This document shows, piece after piece, positions 36,648-48,100 of a stretch of DNA of 64,000 nt. Below the pieces are notes generated by a model. It was not told where the DNA came from. It made no database searches and worked only from the letters and a program-made list of their open reading frames with translations. The position numbers and the translations under genes are program-made. The stretch is from Nematostella vectensis (Eukaryota; Cnidaria; Anthozoa; Actiniaria; Edwardsiidae): the NCBI RefSeq assembly GCF_932526225.1, contig NC_064036.1:15245181-15309180 (forward strand), given 5' to 3'. The stretch's first letter is position 1. Each line of letters starts with the position of its first letter.

Positions 36648-39500
36648 GCAACCTACTGTTCGAGTCAGAAAGCCACATCTAGTAAAAGCGTAGTTTATCT
36701 TCCTAAAGATCTTATACCTCTATAAAGTCACCGTTCTTGGGGCAACGGAGTCCCAAATGTGATTTAAGGAATTATTGTGTTTTTTTTTTAATCTAACATC
36801 TAGCAATGCTGCACGGAAATAACTTTTTATTCAGTCAATCGCTAATAATAGGCTCGAAATAGGCCCATGTTGCTTGCCACACGGCCCCTGGTATGGTGGG
36901 GTATCTACAGCCCATTGGCATGGACTAGCACTATTTTCACACCTTCGCACACGATCCTTGAAGATCTTTATCCTGAGCATACTCTGGTTCCAGAGCCTCG
37001 AACGTCTCTCTATTTAGTGGCCAGCGCTGGGTAGCGCAACATTTTTAAATGACTGACACTGTACATTGGCATACAGACGAGCTAGGGGGTAGTGTCCTAG
37101 GATTAACTCACCTTGATGTGAATGATACTAAGACGTTCCTCAGTTCAAGATACTGTGAGCGAAGTCAGGCATTCAAAATCAATGTAAAACGGATCATTGA
37201 TTACGTCGCCATTGCAGTAGTCACCCGCCTAGCTGTTCTTTGTGTCGGGGATGGGAGCGTTGCGTGGTCGACAGTCGGTAGCAATAGTCACGTATAGGCC
37301 CGAAACAACATTATATCCAAGATTATATCCCGAAAGAATGCATAAGAACGCCACAAAGCAACTTGCAAAGATTAAAAGATTGCTTATCCCGATGATGTTT
37401 AAAACAGCGCTGCTAACAACTCTCCAAGGATATAAGCACTTTGGAAACCGCAGGCGAAAGTATCTGACATACGGGCGAATAAAAAAAATGGAATCATTAA
37501 CACTCATGCAGCACCTCCCGCTTGTCAAATAGGAATACAGGAATGCACCTATAGTTCTGACACATATATGCAGAGCCGTGTACGCAGCTGCTTTGTCTCC
37601 TATTATCTTTGTTCTACAAAGGAGTTGTTTTGTCTCTATTCTTCTCGTTCTTTGTGTCGAGGTGCGGATATTGTTCAAGAGCTGCGTACTGACCTTAGGA
37701 ATGTGCCTGCAAAAACAAGGCTAGCCTTTTTGTACGCACATGTTTATGCTCAAGCTAATGTTGAATTACAACTTGATTTTATGCGCGTATTTGTGGTTAT
37801 GTCTCGTAAGTGGTGTTCACGCTGTTCATTAGACCTAATATCAACAAGATAAGAAATTCGGTTATCATGTGCAGTTTCTATACCGGCAAAAATGGAAAGC
37901 CATAAAAGCAGAGAGACTCAAGCCTAACACAGCTATGTGCACGATGTTGGTGCCCACTAGCGAAACAAACGTAGATTTTGCCCGGGCCACCCGCTGGCGG
38001 GCGATTAGTCCAATCGTCGACACGTCCTCAAAGCCTGCTAGCGTCTCTTTTCCTCGCTAACGACCGCCCGTGTTTCCCGAAACACACGAAGACCCGCCGC
38101 CGAGCGTTGCGTTCGAGTAACGCCCGCTAGCATCCATAGGGCCCGCTGCCGTGTGCGTGGTTCAATGCCCGTTTAGTGCCTTTCTCCGCTCTAAAGCCTT
38201 CGTTAATTCGTTAGTGCTCATGATCGCCATATGAACGGGTTTTTTTTCGCTTGCTAGCGGGCTCAATGAGCTTATTAAAAACACGAAATACGGCATTTTA
38301 AGCAAACGAGGAGGGCAAATGATCAGACCTTAGCGTAACTATTCCAGAATTTAGGCGTAAATTCGTGCGTTTGCGAGTGGGTACCAACATCACGCACATA
38401 GCCAAAGGCGGTCACTATATTGCGAACAGCGTAAAGGGCTAGTGGGAGTGCGGTTTGCTTGCCTACTGTATGTCCCAACGAATTTTTATTAGAAAAGTTT
38501 TTTAGCAAAATAGCGACCTTTTACAAAATCAAGGCGAAACCTAGAGGCTTGCTATCCGCGGTGACCCCGATATTAGAGATGACCCCGAGGATAATGGAGG
38601 ATCAAGCACAGGTAACCCAAGCTCTATCAATGAGTAATTTGAACTGACCGGCTCATTGTTATGCAATCGCAATCGCACGTGCTATAAGAATGCATCGGAA
38701 TGCGTGAGTTTTGGGCCCAAGTAAATTGTCACGCGGCAAGTAACGCAACTAACGGAACATACTAGATAATTTATACTAATTAGCTGCCAACTTGTTGGAA
38801 AACTAAAAGCATTTTGTCTTGTAAACCTATTGCATTTTACAGGGGAAATCTTAAACGACCGCAAGGAATTGCTTAGGCAAGAAGTTTCTAATTTTAGCTA
38901 AGTTGTCCTGAAAGGGGAGTAGGCGTCCATTCTTAAGTGGTACTTGAGAATTGGGATTTGGCCGCTAATTCTCGTATTCTAATATACTCGTTAACGGAGG
39001 AAGGAAAGTAAGGTCTGAGTTCACACAGGGCTAACCTTAAGCTATAGACCTAGCCGTCGGTAGAATTAGGTTTTAGTACGTCTTAAGACTTTGACTGCAA
39101 AAATGGTTGGAATGCTGTCAATCATTGTAATCACGTGTGAAGCTTGACATGCGCACTAGCACAGCAAGCATGTAATACCACCGTAGTCATTAGCGACCAT
39201 GTAAACATTACATGACTCACGGCAGTCCAAGGGTAACCGACTGGCTTACCCACGTAGGAATGTCGCCCCTTGTACCCTATTAGCTAAACCCTCATCTTAA
39301 CGGAGCTAAAAGCTTTTCGGGATGTTAGGGTCGGTTATCGAAAAGAACATGCCGTCTTAGGAGCATATAAAAAGGGGTACGGTAGAAGCCCCGAACAGAC
39401 ACGATTATATATATGTACATGACATGATATATGATGCCGTGTTTCCTCTTTCGGAACACACCTTGTAAAGCCTTCAGTTTGTCACAGCAAACAAGTAAAA
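36648..39500. other. Gene-poor stretch, one unassigned ORF
   Basis: It contains the weak ORF at 37229-37678 (minus) and a GC-rich patch with GCCCGC/GCGGGC motifs at about 37980-38155. No gene is supported by splice sites or family motifs. Confidence 0.35.
37229..37678 (-). CDS. Hypothetical ORF with hydrophobic segments, doubtful
   Basis: A 149-codon ORF on the minus strand, with a basic N-terminal part and one or two long hydrophobic stretches in its second half (around VVSSAVLNIIGISNLLIFAS). I do not recognise it. There is no signal peptide, splice context or poly(A) signal to support it, and other frames are open in parts. It could be a decayed membrane-protein fragment or chance. Confidence 0.18.
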   Translation of the reverse strand: MNNIRTSTQRTRRIETKQLLCRTKIIGDKAAAYTALHICVRTIGAFLYSYLTSGRCCMSVNDSIFFIRPYVRYFRLRFPKCLYPWRVVSSAVLNIIGISNLLIFASCFVAFLCILSGYNLGYNVVSGLYVTIATDCRPRNAPIPDTKNS

Positions 39501-39504
39501 CCCG

Positions 39505-39738
39505 GTACCCCCCCCCCCCCCCCCCAGCCAAGTGTGGTCATAGTCGTCATATAAACAAATGAACCGCTAACCCAAAAAATGCCCGTTACAAATCTATTGC
39601 GAATTCATTGCTACAATGGGTGTTCCAGGAAGAATATATTGTTATTATATTCAAATCTCTTCGACAGAGATTCAGGAAGTTTAGAAAAAGATACGCAAGA
39701 CGTTGTTTGTTTATTTTTACCCCCCCCCCCCCCCCCCA
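39505..39738. repeat. Two long poly(C) tracts
   Basis: Runs of about 18-19 C at roughly 39508-39526 and 39720-39737 are separated by 190 bp. Similar G/C homopolymers occur at about 15935, 22530, 44810, 51127, 59332 and 59548. They are prone to G-quadruplex formation and sequencing error. Confidence 0.85.
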
Positions 39739-40389
39739 CCTCCCTTTTGTGGTCTGCTTGACACGCCCCTTCTAGCTGCTCAATCAGTCATTGGCTCGGC
39801 GCCGACCTTCTCTTTCCAGATAGTGAGCGGCAGACGTGACGGAAAAACATGAATTAATGCTTCAAATAAGCTCATTTCAGATCTAATAAGGCGGAAAATT
39901 TCTCTAAGGACTTAGTGAGTAATAGCAAACAAAATATCAAATGCGACTTTTTTAAAATTGATGCGACTTTTTGTAGTGTCATTGAAATTTGAGCTTTTCA
40001 CCCCTGAGCTTATACATAGCGCAAGGACGATCAAGGACAAAATATCTTAAAAAGCAAAAACCTTGGTGTGTGCATTTCTGATTTCGGCATTAGTAGAAAT
40101 CTAGGTAATGTGACGTCACGCGCGCCCAAATTGTATTTCAAAATGGCGGCCGCAAGAGCAAGGAAAATACACTGGATTGTATAGGGATTTCACTTTATTC
40201 ATAAAATATATCAATATCAACATGCCGTGCACATTTTGCCGACCATTAAATCAAAAGAACAGTTTATTAAGATTGCAATCAAGTTGTTTTTAAAAGAAAA
40301 TAACAACATTTGGTTCGGTCAAAATCGCTGTTTTCGACCGATAAATTGCCTTAAAACTTAGAACATGCCTTAATTTTATTGACAACATT

Positions 40390-40904
40390 CTACAAAAAAC
40401 GCTTTACTCGTCCCCTCTCAGATCAGCCGAGTTCCGAACAAGGAACCATTGCCTGGGCCCCTTCCCAGCACGGTCAAGCGTAACTAATCGTACAACGGCG
40501 TCGGTCAGGGATGCTTGTGGCTACTTTCTCGTTTTAAAATACGGCTAGCGGCCAGAGAAAATATTTTAGCTCGGATGTTATGCCACATATCGAATGTAAG
40601 TGTACCCTGGCATAGGTCTGCGAGATAAAATATTTTGTTTGTTGTTTTTTCCTCTCGAATTTCGACGGTATTTGAGTGCTACCGAAAATGGCGCCTCCAA
40701 CCTTGTTTCTTTCCTTAGAAGGGGGAGAGAAGTCTACATCTACATCTACATTGTTAATCCACAAAGGGGTTACCATCACTGTGGATATAAATTAATTGTA
40801 TAAAATTAATTAATTAACTAAAAAAATAAAAAATAAATAAATAAAAAAATAAAAAAAAAATAAATAAATAAAAAATAGAAAACATAAAATAAAATAATAA
40901 TAGA

Positions 40905-40977
<73 letters not shown>

Positions 40978-41226
40978 AAAATAAATAATAATACAAATAA
41001 TAATAAGGCAGAATAAAAATAATAATAAGGCAGAATAAAAAGTCATAAAATCCGTTAAGAAAAACCCCCCAAATCGTGCATTACACGTGAATTTGACAAC
41101 ATCAAGGCATCCTCTTAGTTTTAAGGCAATTTTAACGACAACATTTCACACAAAAAACGCTTTACTCGTCCCCTCTCAGCAGAACAGCCGAATTCCGAGC
41201 TACGAACAAGCAACCGTTGCCTGTGT
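40390..41226. repeat. Direct repeat pair around TAA microsatellite
   Basis: AACGCTTTACTCGTCCCCTC followed by TCAG...CCGA.TTCCGA occurs at about 40397-40460 and again at 41157-41226, about 85% alike over 70 bp. A short segment beside each copy (TTTTAAGGCAATTT and complement) is in opposite orientation. It is probably the remains of a duplicated mobile element. Confidence 0.55.
40830..41035. repeat. TAA microsatellite
   Basis: An almost pure (TAA)n run at about 40905-40972 is flanked by AAATA/AATAAT variants. It encodes poly-Tyr or poly-Leu in spurious minus-strand ORFs. Confidence 0.95.
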
Positions 41227-42517
41227 TGTAAGCAGTGAACTGTACAGCCTGAATATATTCCATGAACGATTAGTAATCCATTTGTTGCCATCCATCTTTT
41301 TTATCGCTGAGAAAGAAGAAAGGAACTCATTAATTTTAGATGACAACTATTTCGAATTTTACCAGTAAGCTTATTCTATTAAAAGATAAATTGCTAAACA
41401 TTTTCCAGGACAAAATTTAATTGAATAATTGTAGACTTACCCGAAACTTGTGGTTCTTTTCACGACAACCTTTGTCCAACTGTGTTTAGTTGTAGGGGGT
41501 TTGAGTTGAATTCAATCCGTCAAGAAACAAGAACTACATTTCAAAAAGCTACACCGCCACGTGCTCACAAACTCTTCGACTAGAATGTGCACGAACGAAC
41601 CAAAATGATTGAATTCATTCCTTATTTTAAAGCAAAATAGTTTGCAGGTTTCCAAAATAGTCTTAAACTAAAGTTATTCGTTGATAATGGCAGATATTTG
41701 AAGGATAATGAACAAAATTCAACTCCCGAATTGAGCTTGCGAATGACAACAGCGTGAATTTCAGCGTTCGCTCGACGAAGGTAAACATGGCGCGCGCAAC
41801 ACCGCTGACCAAAGTTGGCTTCAGAAATTACCGAGATTTCAGCAAATGGCCTCACGTTATTTGTGTTTCAAAAATAAGTCCGGAATACAAAAAAACCGAT
41901 GGCCATTGTAAGAAATTGTGTCTTCTTTCTCTATATCGAATTGCGAATTTTCCAGGTTTTTCCGTCATGTCTGAGCGGCATCGATGTCGAATTAAAAATG
42001 TTTCACTGTTGTTGTAATTTCATGCGCATATACCATCCATGTCAAATTCATTTGCCAACTCACATCGATATTATGTTTTATCATTAAAGTACTTTCATCT
42101 TATTGTCTCCAAAATAACAGACAGCTTCATACCACCAATTTGTTCAGTAGTCTCTAATTATTATTTTTCAAACAGTGACAGGGCCGTAGCAGTGGTTGGG
42201 GAACTGGGGGCACGTGTGGCCCCACTATTTCATACATCGTGGAAATGACAAGTAGGGTGTGGCTGTGCCAGAACAACTAAAAATCAAATTCTGCACTTTT
42301 TAGTCAGTCTGCACAGTCTATAGCCATGTTTATAAAAATGCCTATTTGGGGCGGTTGGGAATGGAATGTAGATATCGTTGAAAATCCTGACAACTATCAA
42401 AACCGAAATAACTCATTTAAATAAAACAAGTGTTATTTTATTTGTCCGTTTGTATTACATGTGGTTATGCTATACATAAATTTAATGAAAACACGATTTG
42501 GCCACACCCGCTCCCTG

Positions 42518-42606
42518 AAGCTCTCCGTAAACTTACAATTCTCTCTGATTCCCCCCGTAAATTTACGATGCTCTCTGATGGTCTCCGTAAATTTACCATG
42601 CTGATG
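42518..42606. repeat. Short tandem repeat, 34-bp unit, about 2.5 copies
   Basis: The unit CTCCGTAAATTTACNATGCTCTCTGATG is repeated with small changes. It is AT-rich, with no coding context. Confidence 0.65.
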
Positions 42607-42946
42607 TACCGAAAGCCGCATTTTCACCAGATCATTCCGGAAGTCCGGCACAAACCTCAACCGTTAAAAGACAAAAGAATCTATTAGAATCCGAGATATT
42701 TAACATATTAACAAGGCTTCATTTCGTGAGCCACCACTTTCATGAGACTCGTCACTCCCCACCCCCAAGAAAACCTCCGCTGCCTTTAAAAATGCCAACA
42801 ATGCTTACGAACAATAAAACACTTAAGATGCCCTTGAATGTTTAGACAGCGTGGCGTATCTTTGTCTTTTTATTATTTCTGTTTTCGAATGCTTTGGATG
42901 TTTGGATAAGGTTGAGCCTCTGCAGCTTCCAGTTTAAACAGTAACG

Positions 42947-43941
42947 ATGAGTCGTCTGGTTGTGGTAGTATTTGTGTTGGTCTTTGCCTTAGGTGATTAT
43001 TGTAAGTAGTGGATTCACCATTATATCTCATCACTTGTTTGTAGATGTGATGTTAAGTTGTGCAAATAGCCTTGGGACCTCAGGATTAATAGTTTCGTTG
43101 TTTATTACAGTTGAATGAAAAGTGTATAGAAACGCTTATTTCTTTTTGGAACCATTTATCAACACAGCAATGGCCACAGCATTCTTTATACGATTGGCTT
43201 TCTGTATCTAGCTGTTTCTAAAATACACCAAAAATTGGAATTCAACTCTGCCAAATTCCAGTTTTTGGTGTATTGTATTTATTCTTCTGGTTCACAAACA
43301 CTACTACTATTTGTGCCTTTTGTATTTATTAGCTGTTTCTAAAAATATAGAATTGTATACGCAGTGAATTAGACTGATGCACTTGCCTCAGACATGATTG
43401 ATGGAGCCATTGAACTTTTGACCCGTACGGCTACAAACACTGACAAAGTTTTTTTTTAATAGCTTTCAATTCTATAGCATTTTAAAACTTTTATTAACTG
43501 AATTATTCCACTGATCCAGGCTCCGCACTTGAATGCCCAACATGCATGAAAAATGGGGCCAACCAATGCAGCCCATCAAAGACGAATTGCAGCGATGATG
43601 CATCACGGTGCTTCAGTATTGAATTCAAGACCAAGAAAGATAATATCACAAGCGATGCTGTTGTTAAAGGGTGCGTCCCTTGCAAGAACGAAACAGCCTT
43701 ATGTACTTTTGTCCATGACATGATTAAGGGAGAAAGCGAATTTGCTCAGGTTTCAATCGACAAGTGTGAGAACGCCAACGCCACCTTTGGAAATTCGGCC
43801 TGCCCAACTTTAAAGTCGACTGCTGAGCCGACCACCACAGCTGCTCCTACAACAATGGGTGGTGGATCTCTAGTAGCTAGTAACGTGATGATTGCCTGCG
43901 CTGTTGGTTTTATCATGTGTCTTTTGAAACTTGGTTACTAG
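42947..43941 (+). CDS. GPI-anchor-type cysteine-rich surface protein, Ly6/uPAR-like
   Basis: Exons 42947-43001 and 43520-43941 (donor T|GTAAGT, acceptor CCAG|GC, phase 1); 158 aa. Exon 1 encodes a signal peptide (MSRLVVVVFVLVFALG). The mature part has ten cysteines (24, 27, 35, 42, 49, 70, 73, 80, 101, 113), starting LECPTC as in Ly6/uPAR domains, two or more N-glycosylation sites, a Thr/Pro-rich stalk (119-131), and a C-terminal hydrophobic segment (about 140-158) without a basic tail. This layout fits a GPI-anchored cell-surface protein. The terminal CC...CN pattern of typical Ly6 domains is missing, so the family is tentative. A TTAA element starts 23 bp after the stop. Confidence 0.78.
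43222..43292. repeat. Second copy of the ACACCAAAAA...TTTTTGGTGT repeat
   Basis: It matches 13724-13825, with inverted ends CACCAAAAATTGGAATTC and AATTCCAGTTTTTGGTG. It lies in the intron of the cysteine-rich surface protein gene. The stem is almost perfect, so it may fold in RNA. Confidence 0.6.
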
Positions 43942-43964
43942 TTCCTGACGATCTAAACGTAATG

Positions 43965-44724
43965 TTAAGGGCCTATGGTACTATATTTTGAGTCCGTTGC
44001 TAGGAAAATGTGTTTGTTTTATAAAAGCTTCTGCTTTTTGTCAAATCTCTTGGAACTTTCAACATAAGTGTTTTAGGCATAAATGACAAGTGATGACGTC
44101 ATCTGATCCCTCCCATGGTCACGTGACCCAGAACAGAAAAACGAGTAAGAAAAGCTACTGTTCAAATCTAACAATTTTTTTTTTTGCAGAAATATTTTAA
44201 CATCACTATTTTCTAAAACTTCACGCATCGGATTTGCAAAATTTTGATACCGCGAGAAATGGCGAATTTTTATGTTCTTCGAAAACCATATATTTGGTAA
44301 TAACTTTCTTATTTCCTCAAAAATCCCATGCGCTAAAATGTTAGGAATAGTAATATCAATGGTTTGAATGAAACAAAATCACAATTGTTGTAAAATGTTC
44401 AAAATTAACGTGTTTCTCTCGCGCGGAAATGGCCGCCATCTATTTTTATTCTCGAAAAACATATAAAAATTGCATTTCCTTCTACAAAATGTCGAAAGTT
44501 TATTTTAATCTCTTGGAAAAAAAGAACAAAGAAAGTTAGAACTGGAGTTTCGAAGAAAATAAAAAAAAGACTCGACCGGGGATTGAACCCGGAAAGCTTG
44601 CTTACGAGTCAAAGAGGCTAACCACTGGGCCACGGAATCAAGTTGGAAAGCGTGCGGCGATTTTAGTTTAGAATAAAGCGCTTTTCCCTTTCGTAGCAAC
44701 GAGATAGTACCATAGGCCCTTTAA
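43965..44724. mobile_element. TTAA-flanked inverted-repeat element C carrying a tRNA-like gene
   Basis: Left end TTAA-GGGCCTATGGTACTAT, right end ATAGTACCATAGGCCCT-TTAA. The second tier of the arms (CCGTTGCTAGGAAAA against TTTCGTAGCAACGAG) is also inverted. The element is about 750 bp. It includes TGACGTCA and CACGTG palindromes near 44095-44130, a YY1-like GGCCGCCAT near 44430, and a tRNA-like sequence at 44569-44639. It lies in the 3' UTR region of the preceding gene. Confidence 0.85.
44569..44639 (-). tRNA. tRNA-like gene (tRNA-derived or pseudo-tRNA)
   Basis: A 71-nt sequence on the minus strand with an A-box-like TGGCCCAGTGG, a B box GGTTCAATCC in a perfect T arm (CCGGG/CCCGG), and an acceptor stem GATTCCG paired mostly with TCGAGTC. 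The anticodon arm is imperfect: the best loop reads CTCGTAA (CGT, Thr) but its stem has a mismatch. I therefore favour a tRNA-derived or decaying gene over a functional one. No intron or CCA is seen, as normal for a nuclear tRNA gene. Confidence 0.5.
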
Positions 44725-45182
44725 TCGTTTCAGCAATACAATACAAATTAATGGGAGTGAAACGTGTTTTTATTGCCTTAGCTGCTTAGGCAGCTGTCAT
44801 TTTTTACTAGGGGGGGGGGGGGGGGGGGAATATGTACGGGAGGGCTACGTTTTTTTGCGGGATTTACGGGGTCAAATTTTTTGGGCACCGCATTTAGGGT
44901 AGGTTTGAATATAATACTGAGCAAGAGAGTCATTGTTCACTAGCGAAAGTAAAGATTCATACTAAAATTAAATAGGACAAAATTGCAATGCTTGCTGATC
45001 TATATTTTAATAAAGGTTATATCCAGTTACTCAGTATATCAAGACTCTGTGGTTTTAAAGACATATAATTATTTAGTGTAAAAAAAATTTGGGCATCCAG
45101 TCTCAGGGAGGGGTCGCAATTTGAGTAAAAAAAGACAATGGGTGGAATTGCAACGTTTTATTGTTGTACAGCCAACTAGAGC

Positions 45183-48100
45183 CTAGACCAGCCTCTGAGG
45201 GCGGCCCATGGTGCTCTTGATATACAGGGCACGCACGTTTTGCCAGTTCTTCTTCAGTAGAGACACCAAGAAATTGATGGCAAGAAGGACATTGCCGGCA
45301 AGCTGTTCCTCAGTCATGTTAACATGACCGATAGCTACTGCCAAGCACAGCACCTATAAATGATTTACATGATTGGTTAGAACATTATCTACAAAAAGAA
45401 ACCTGCTGGGATGGAATAGAGGGTATCTAGCGTTTGGATCACACCAGACATGTTTCATAGGCTATGAAACCCTATGCAAATGAGATATTCCAGGGTTCAA
45501 AAAATGTAGCCGGCTGCCGGCTGTTTTCAGGTCTTAGCTGTTGGCTCTTTCTTTCTGTATTCCCCTCATATTTTGAGCATGCAGGTTTTTTCCCAACCAA
45601 AATTCACAAAGCCAGAAAAATCTAGCAGATAAAAAAAAAAAAAAAAATTGAACCCTGCATTCATATTTCACTACAAACTAAACCTACTTAAATCATGGTA
45701 AAATTTTATCCTTTTCACAATTAAGTAAGGCACGACTATATTTCTGAAGTATTATATGATGTTGGTTTAAAAAAATATTGAAGTTTTGAGACAAAAACAA
45801 AACACAAATTGCATGCAAGTGGAACCTAATTTCCAAGGTACTATATCAAATTTTCATTTGCTTTTATTCATTACTTTTTTTTACATTCATTTCTTTTTTA
45901 ATCATTACCCCCACTGTAAACAGTTAGGAATAATGGAGTATATATACTATACCTGTGAAAGATTAACAATGTGTGCATATACACACACCGGACATTGCTC
46001 CCGTAAAGTGGGATGGCCTTCCCAAAGTTTTAAGACCCTGGGTTGGGGTCCGACCAAGCTTAGCCAGGTCTCCCAGAGAAAGTGGACTCACCAGTGCACA
46101 AATAGACTACAGAAAATCTTAAAACTTTCTTTTGTCAAAATAGTGTGGTAATTTAAAGTGTAAACAATTTTAATGTAATCAAATTTAGATCTGAGAGGTT
46201 CTTTACTAATCAGAATACCTCTAACATGTGTGTATACATACAATACACAGTTCTGATTTGTTTGCTGTAACAAGAAACTGAAGTTTTCAAATGACAATAT
46301 TGATACCAATTCCAAAGGAGATACCAACTTGAGATAAACAAAAACTGTTCTGGGATTTGTTTTGTGCACTGAGCCACAGTTCTGGTAGCAACCTACCTTC
46401 TTCATCTGGAACTTGATGGTAGAGCGCACATCCTCAATTTTCTGGACCATGTTCTCATTGTGGTTGATGGGAGTGGGGAATTTACCAGCTTTGTTCAGAC
46501 CAGGGCCCAAGATACGCGGGATCTGTTTGATCAAACTGTCTGAAGCCAGGAAAGCATCATACTTCTTTGCTGAAAATAATAGTTTTGTTAGCAGGGTTGA
46601 TAGTTTGCAGGACAAATATGCCATGTTTAAGCTTTAAGGCGGTACAAAAAGAAAGACAACTTGCCTTTAAATTGGGTGTCAATTGCATATAAGATTAATA
46701 TGAAGTCCTGAAAATTTGAGCATCTTAGTACTTTTTGTTTTTGAGATATTTTAAATCAAAGTTGCATTGCGAAGCCATGCAGCATCTCCAGAATGGCATG
46801 TGATTCATTTCACGGGAAAAATAGAGCTTTATATATGGTCATTTTAGCCTTATACAGGGTTCCCACTAATCTGAAAAAGTAAAATTCCCTGACTTTTCCC
46901 TGACCATAACCCATTTTTCAATGACCATGCAGCATGTCTTATGAATACTTTTAATGAATAATCTATAATTTCAATAACAGCAACAAAGCAATAGTGTCTC
47001 AAGATTGTGAGATTTTGACTTAACGTCTTTTCAAAAGGATTTCAGCTTCTTCTGTAGAAGATCAATATTTTGTTCTTCCTTCTCTATTTCCTTCCTCTTT
47101 TCTTTTGATTTTACCCGCAAGGCGTTCGACTTTGCAAGAATGCTAAAGTCTCCCTTCATTTCTGCATTAGTAGCAAGGTCATCGGCTTCTTTCAGAAGAG
47201 CAGTAGCTGTAGTTTCAAGCTTTTGTTTTTTCTTTTTTGCTTGCTTGATGTCTTCTTCGACTTTTCTTTTCAAGCTTTCTTTATGGGTTTTTGCCTCAAT
47301 TGATTTCTTCTCTGCTAAAGATTGTCTGTATCTGTTACTAGCATATTTACAAGATGTAAGCAGCTCAGTTGTGATAGAATCTTCAATTGGACATTCCAGA
47401 CTTTTGACACCACTGTGAGCTCTGCGAAATCCAACAAGCGTGTCTTGGTGCATATTGTTGCTCACGATATCCTTGTTATCAGAGAATCCTCTTTCAACAC
47501 AGGATTGACCATGGGACAAGATAAGCAGCATCTTTACTGTTTGCCAAAGGTCTGCATACTGTGGTTTCTGGTGAAAGTACTCTGCTAGGAAGACATCAAG
47601 TGCTTTGTCTGATGACTGGTAGGACTTGAAGTCCTCCTTACTGTATCTCTCCACATCAGCAAGGAATGCCTTGTACTGCTGTAGAGCAATATCACAACAA
47701 TGGGTAGATTTCATTTTATGCGATATCAGTTGCTGAAGGACATTGGAGAATCTGGTTGTTGCTGCTTCAGGGTTTGATGCCATGTAAATAGGATTTAAAG
47801 ACACCAGATTCCTAGCCATCTTGTACTTTAGAGGAGATCTGTCCATTACCTTGCTAGATAATTGTTTCAGAAATTCAAGGCAATTATTCTGGAATTTCAG
47901 GATTTGTAGAGGTGTGGCTTGCTTAGTACTTTCCATCTTATGCACTGACATCTTCGCAGCAAAACCTACATCTACCTTCCTTGGTGGTAGAAGATTGTCA
48001 GACTTGCTAACATCAATGTTAGCAAGCTTAGCACATGTTGTTGCCTCTTGAAGCACAGACTTCTTAACAAACTTGGAAAGGATTGCTTCAAGTATGGTTT

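Larger units (their letters stand above)
39740..42940. other. Gene-poor stretch with repeats
   Basis: It contains TGACGTCA followed by AAAATGGCGGCCGC (about 40110-40155, CRE- and YY1-like), the direct repeat at 40390/41148, the TAA microsatellite, and the small tandem repeat near 42518. No coding gene is supported. Confidence 0.4.

Noticed and set aside
40810..41046. Poly-Tyr/Leu ORFs
   Set aside because: Product of the TAA microsatellite.
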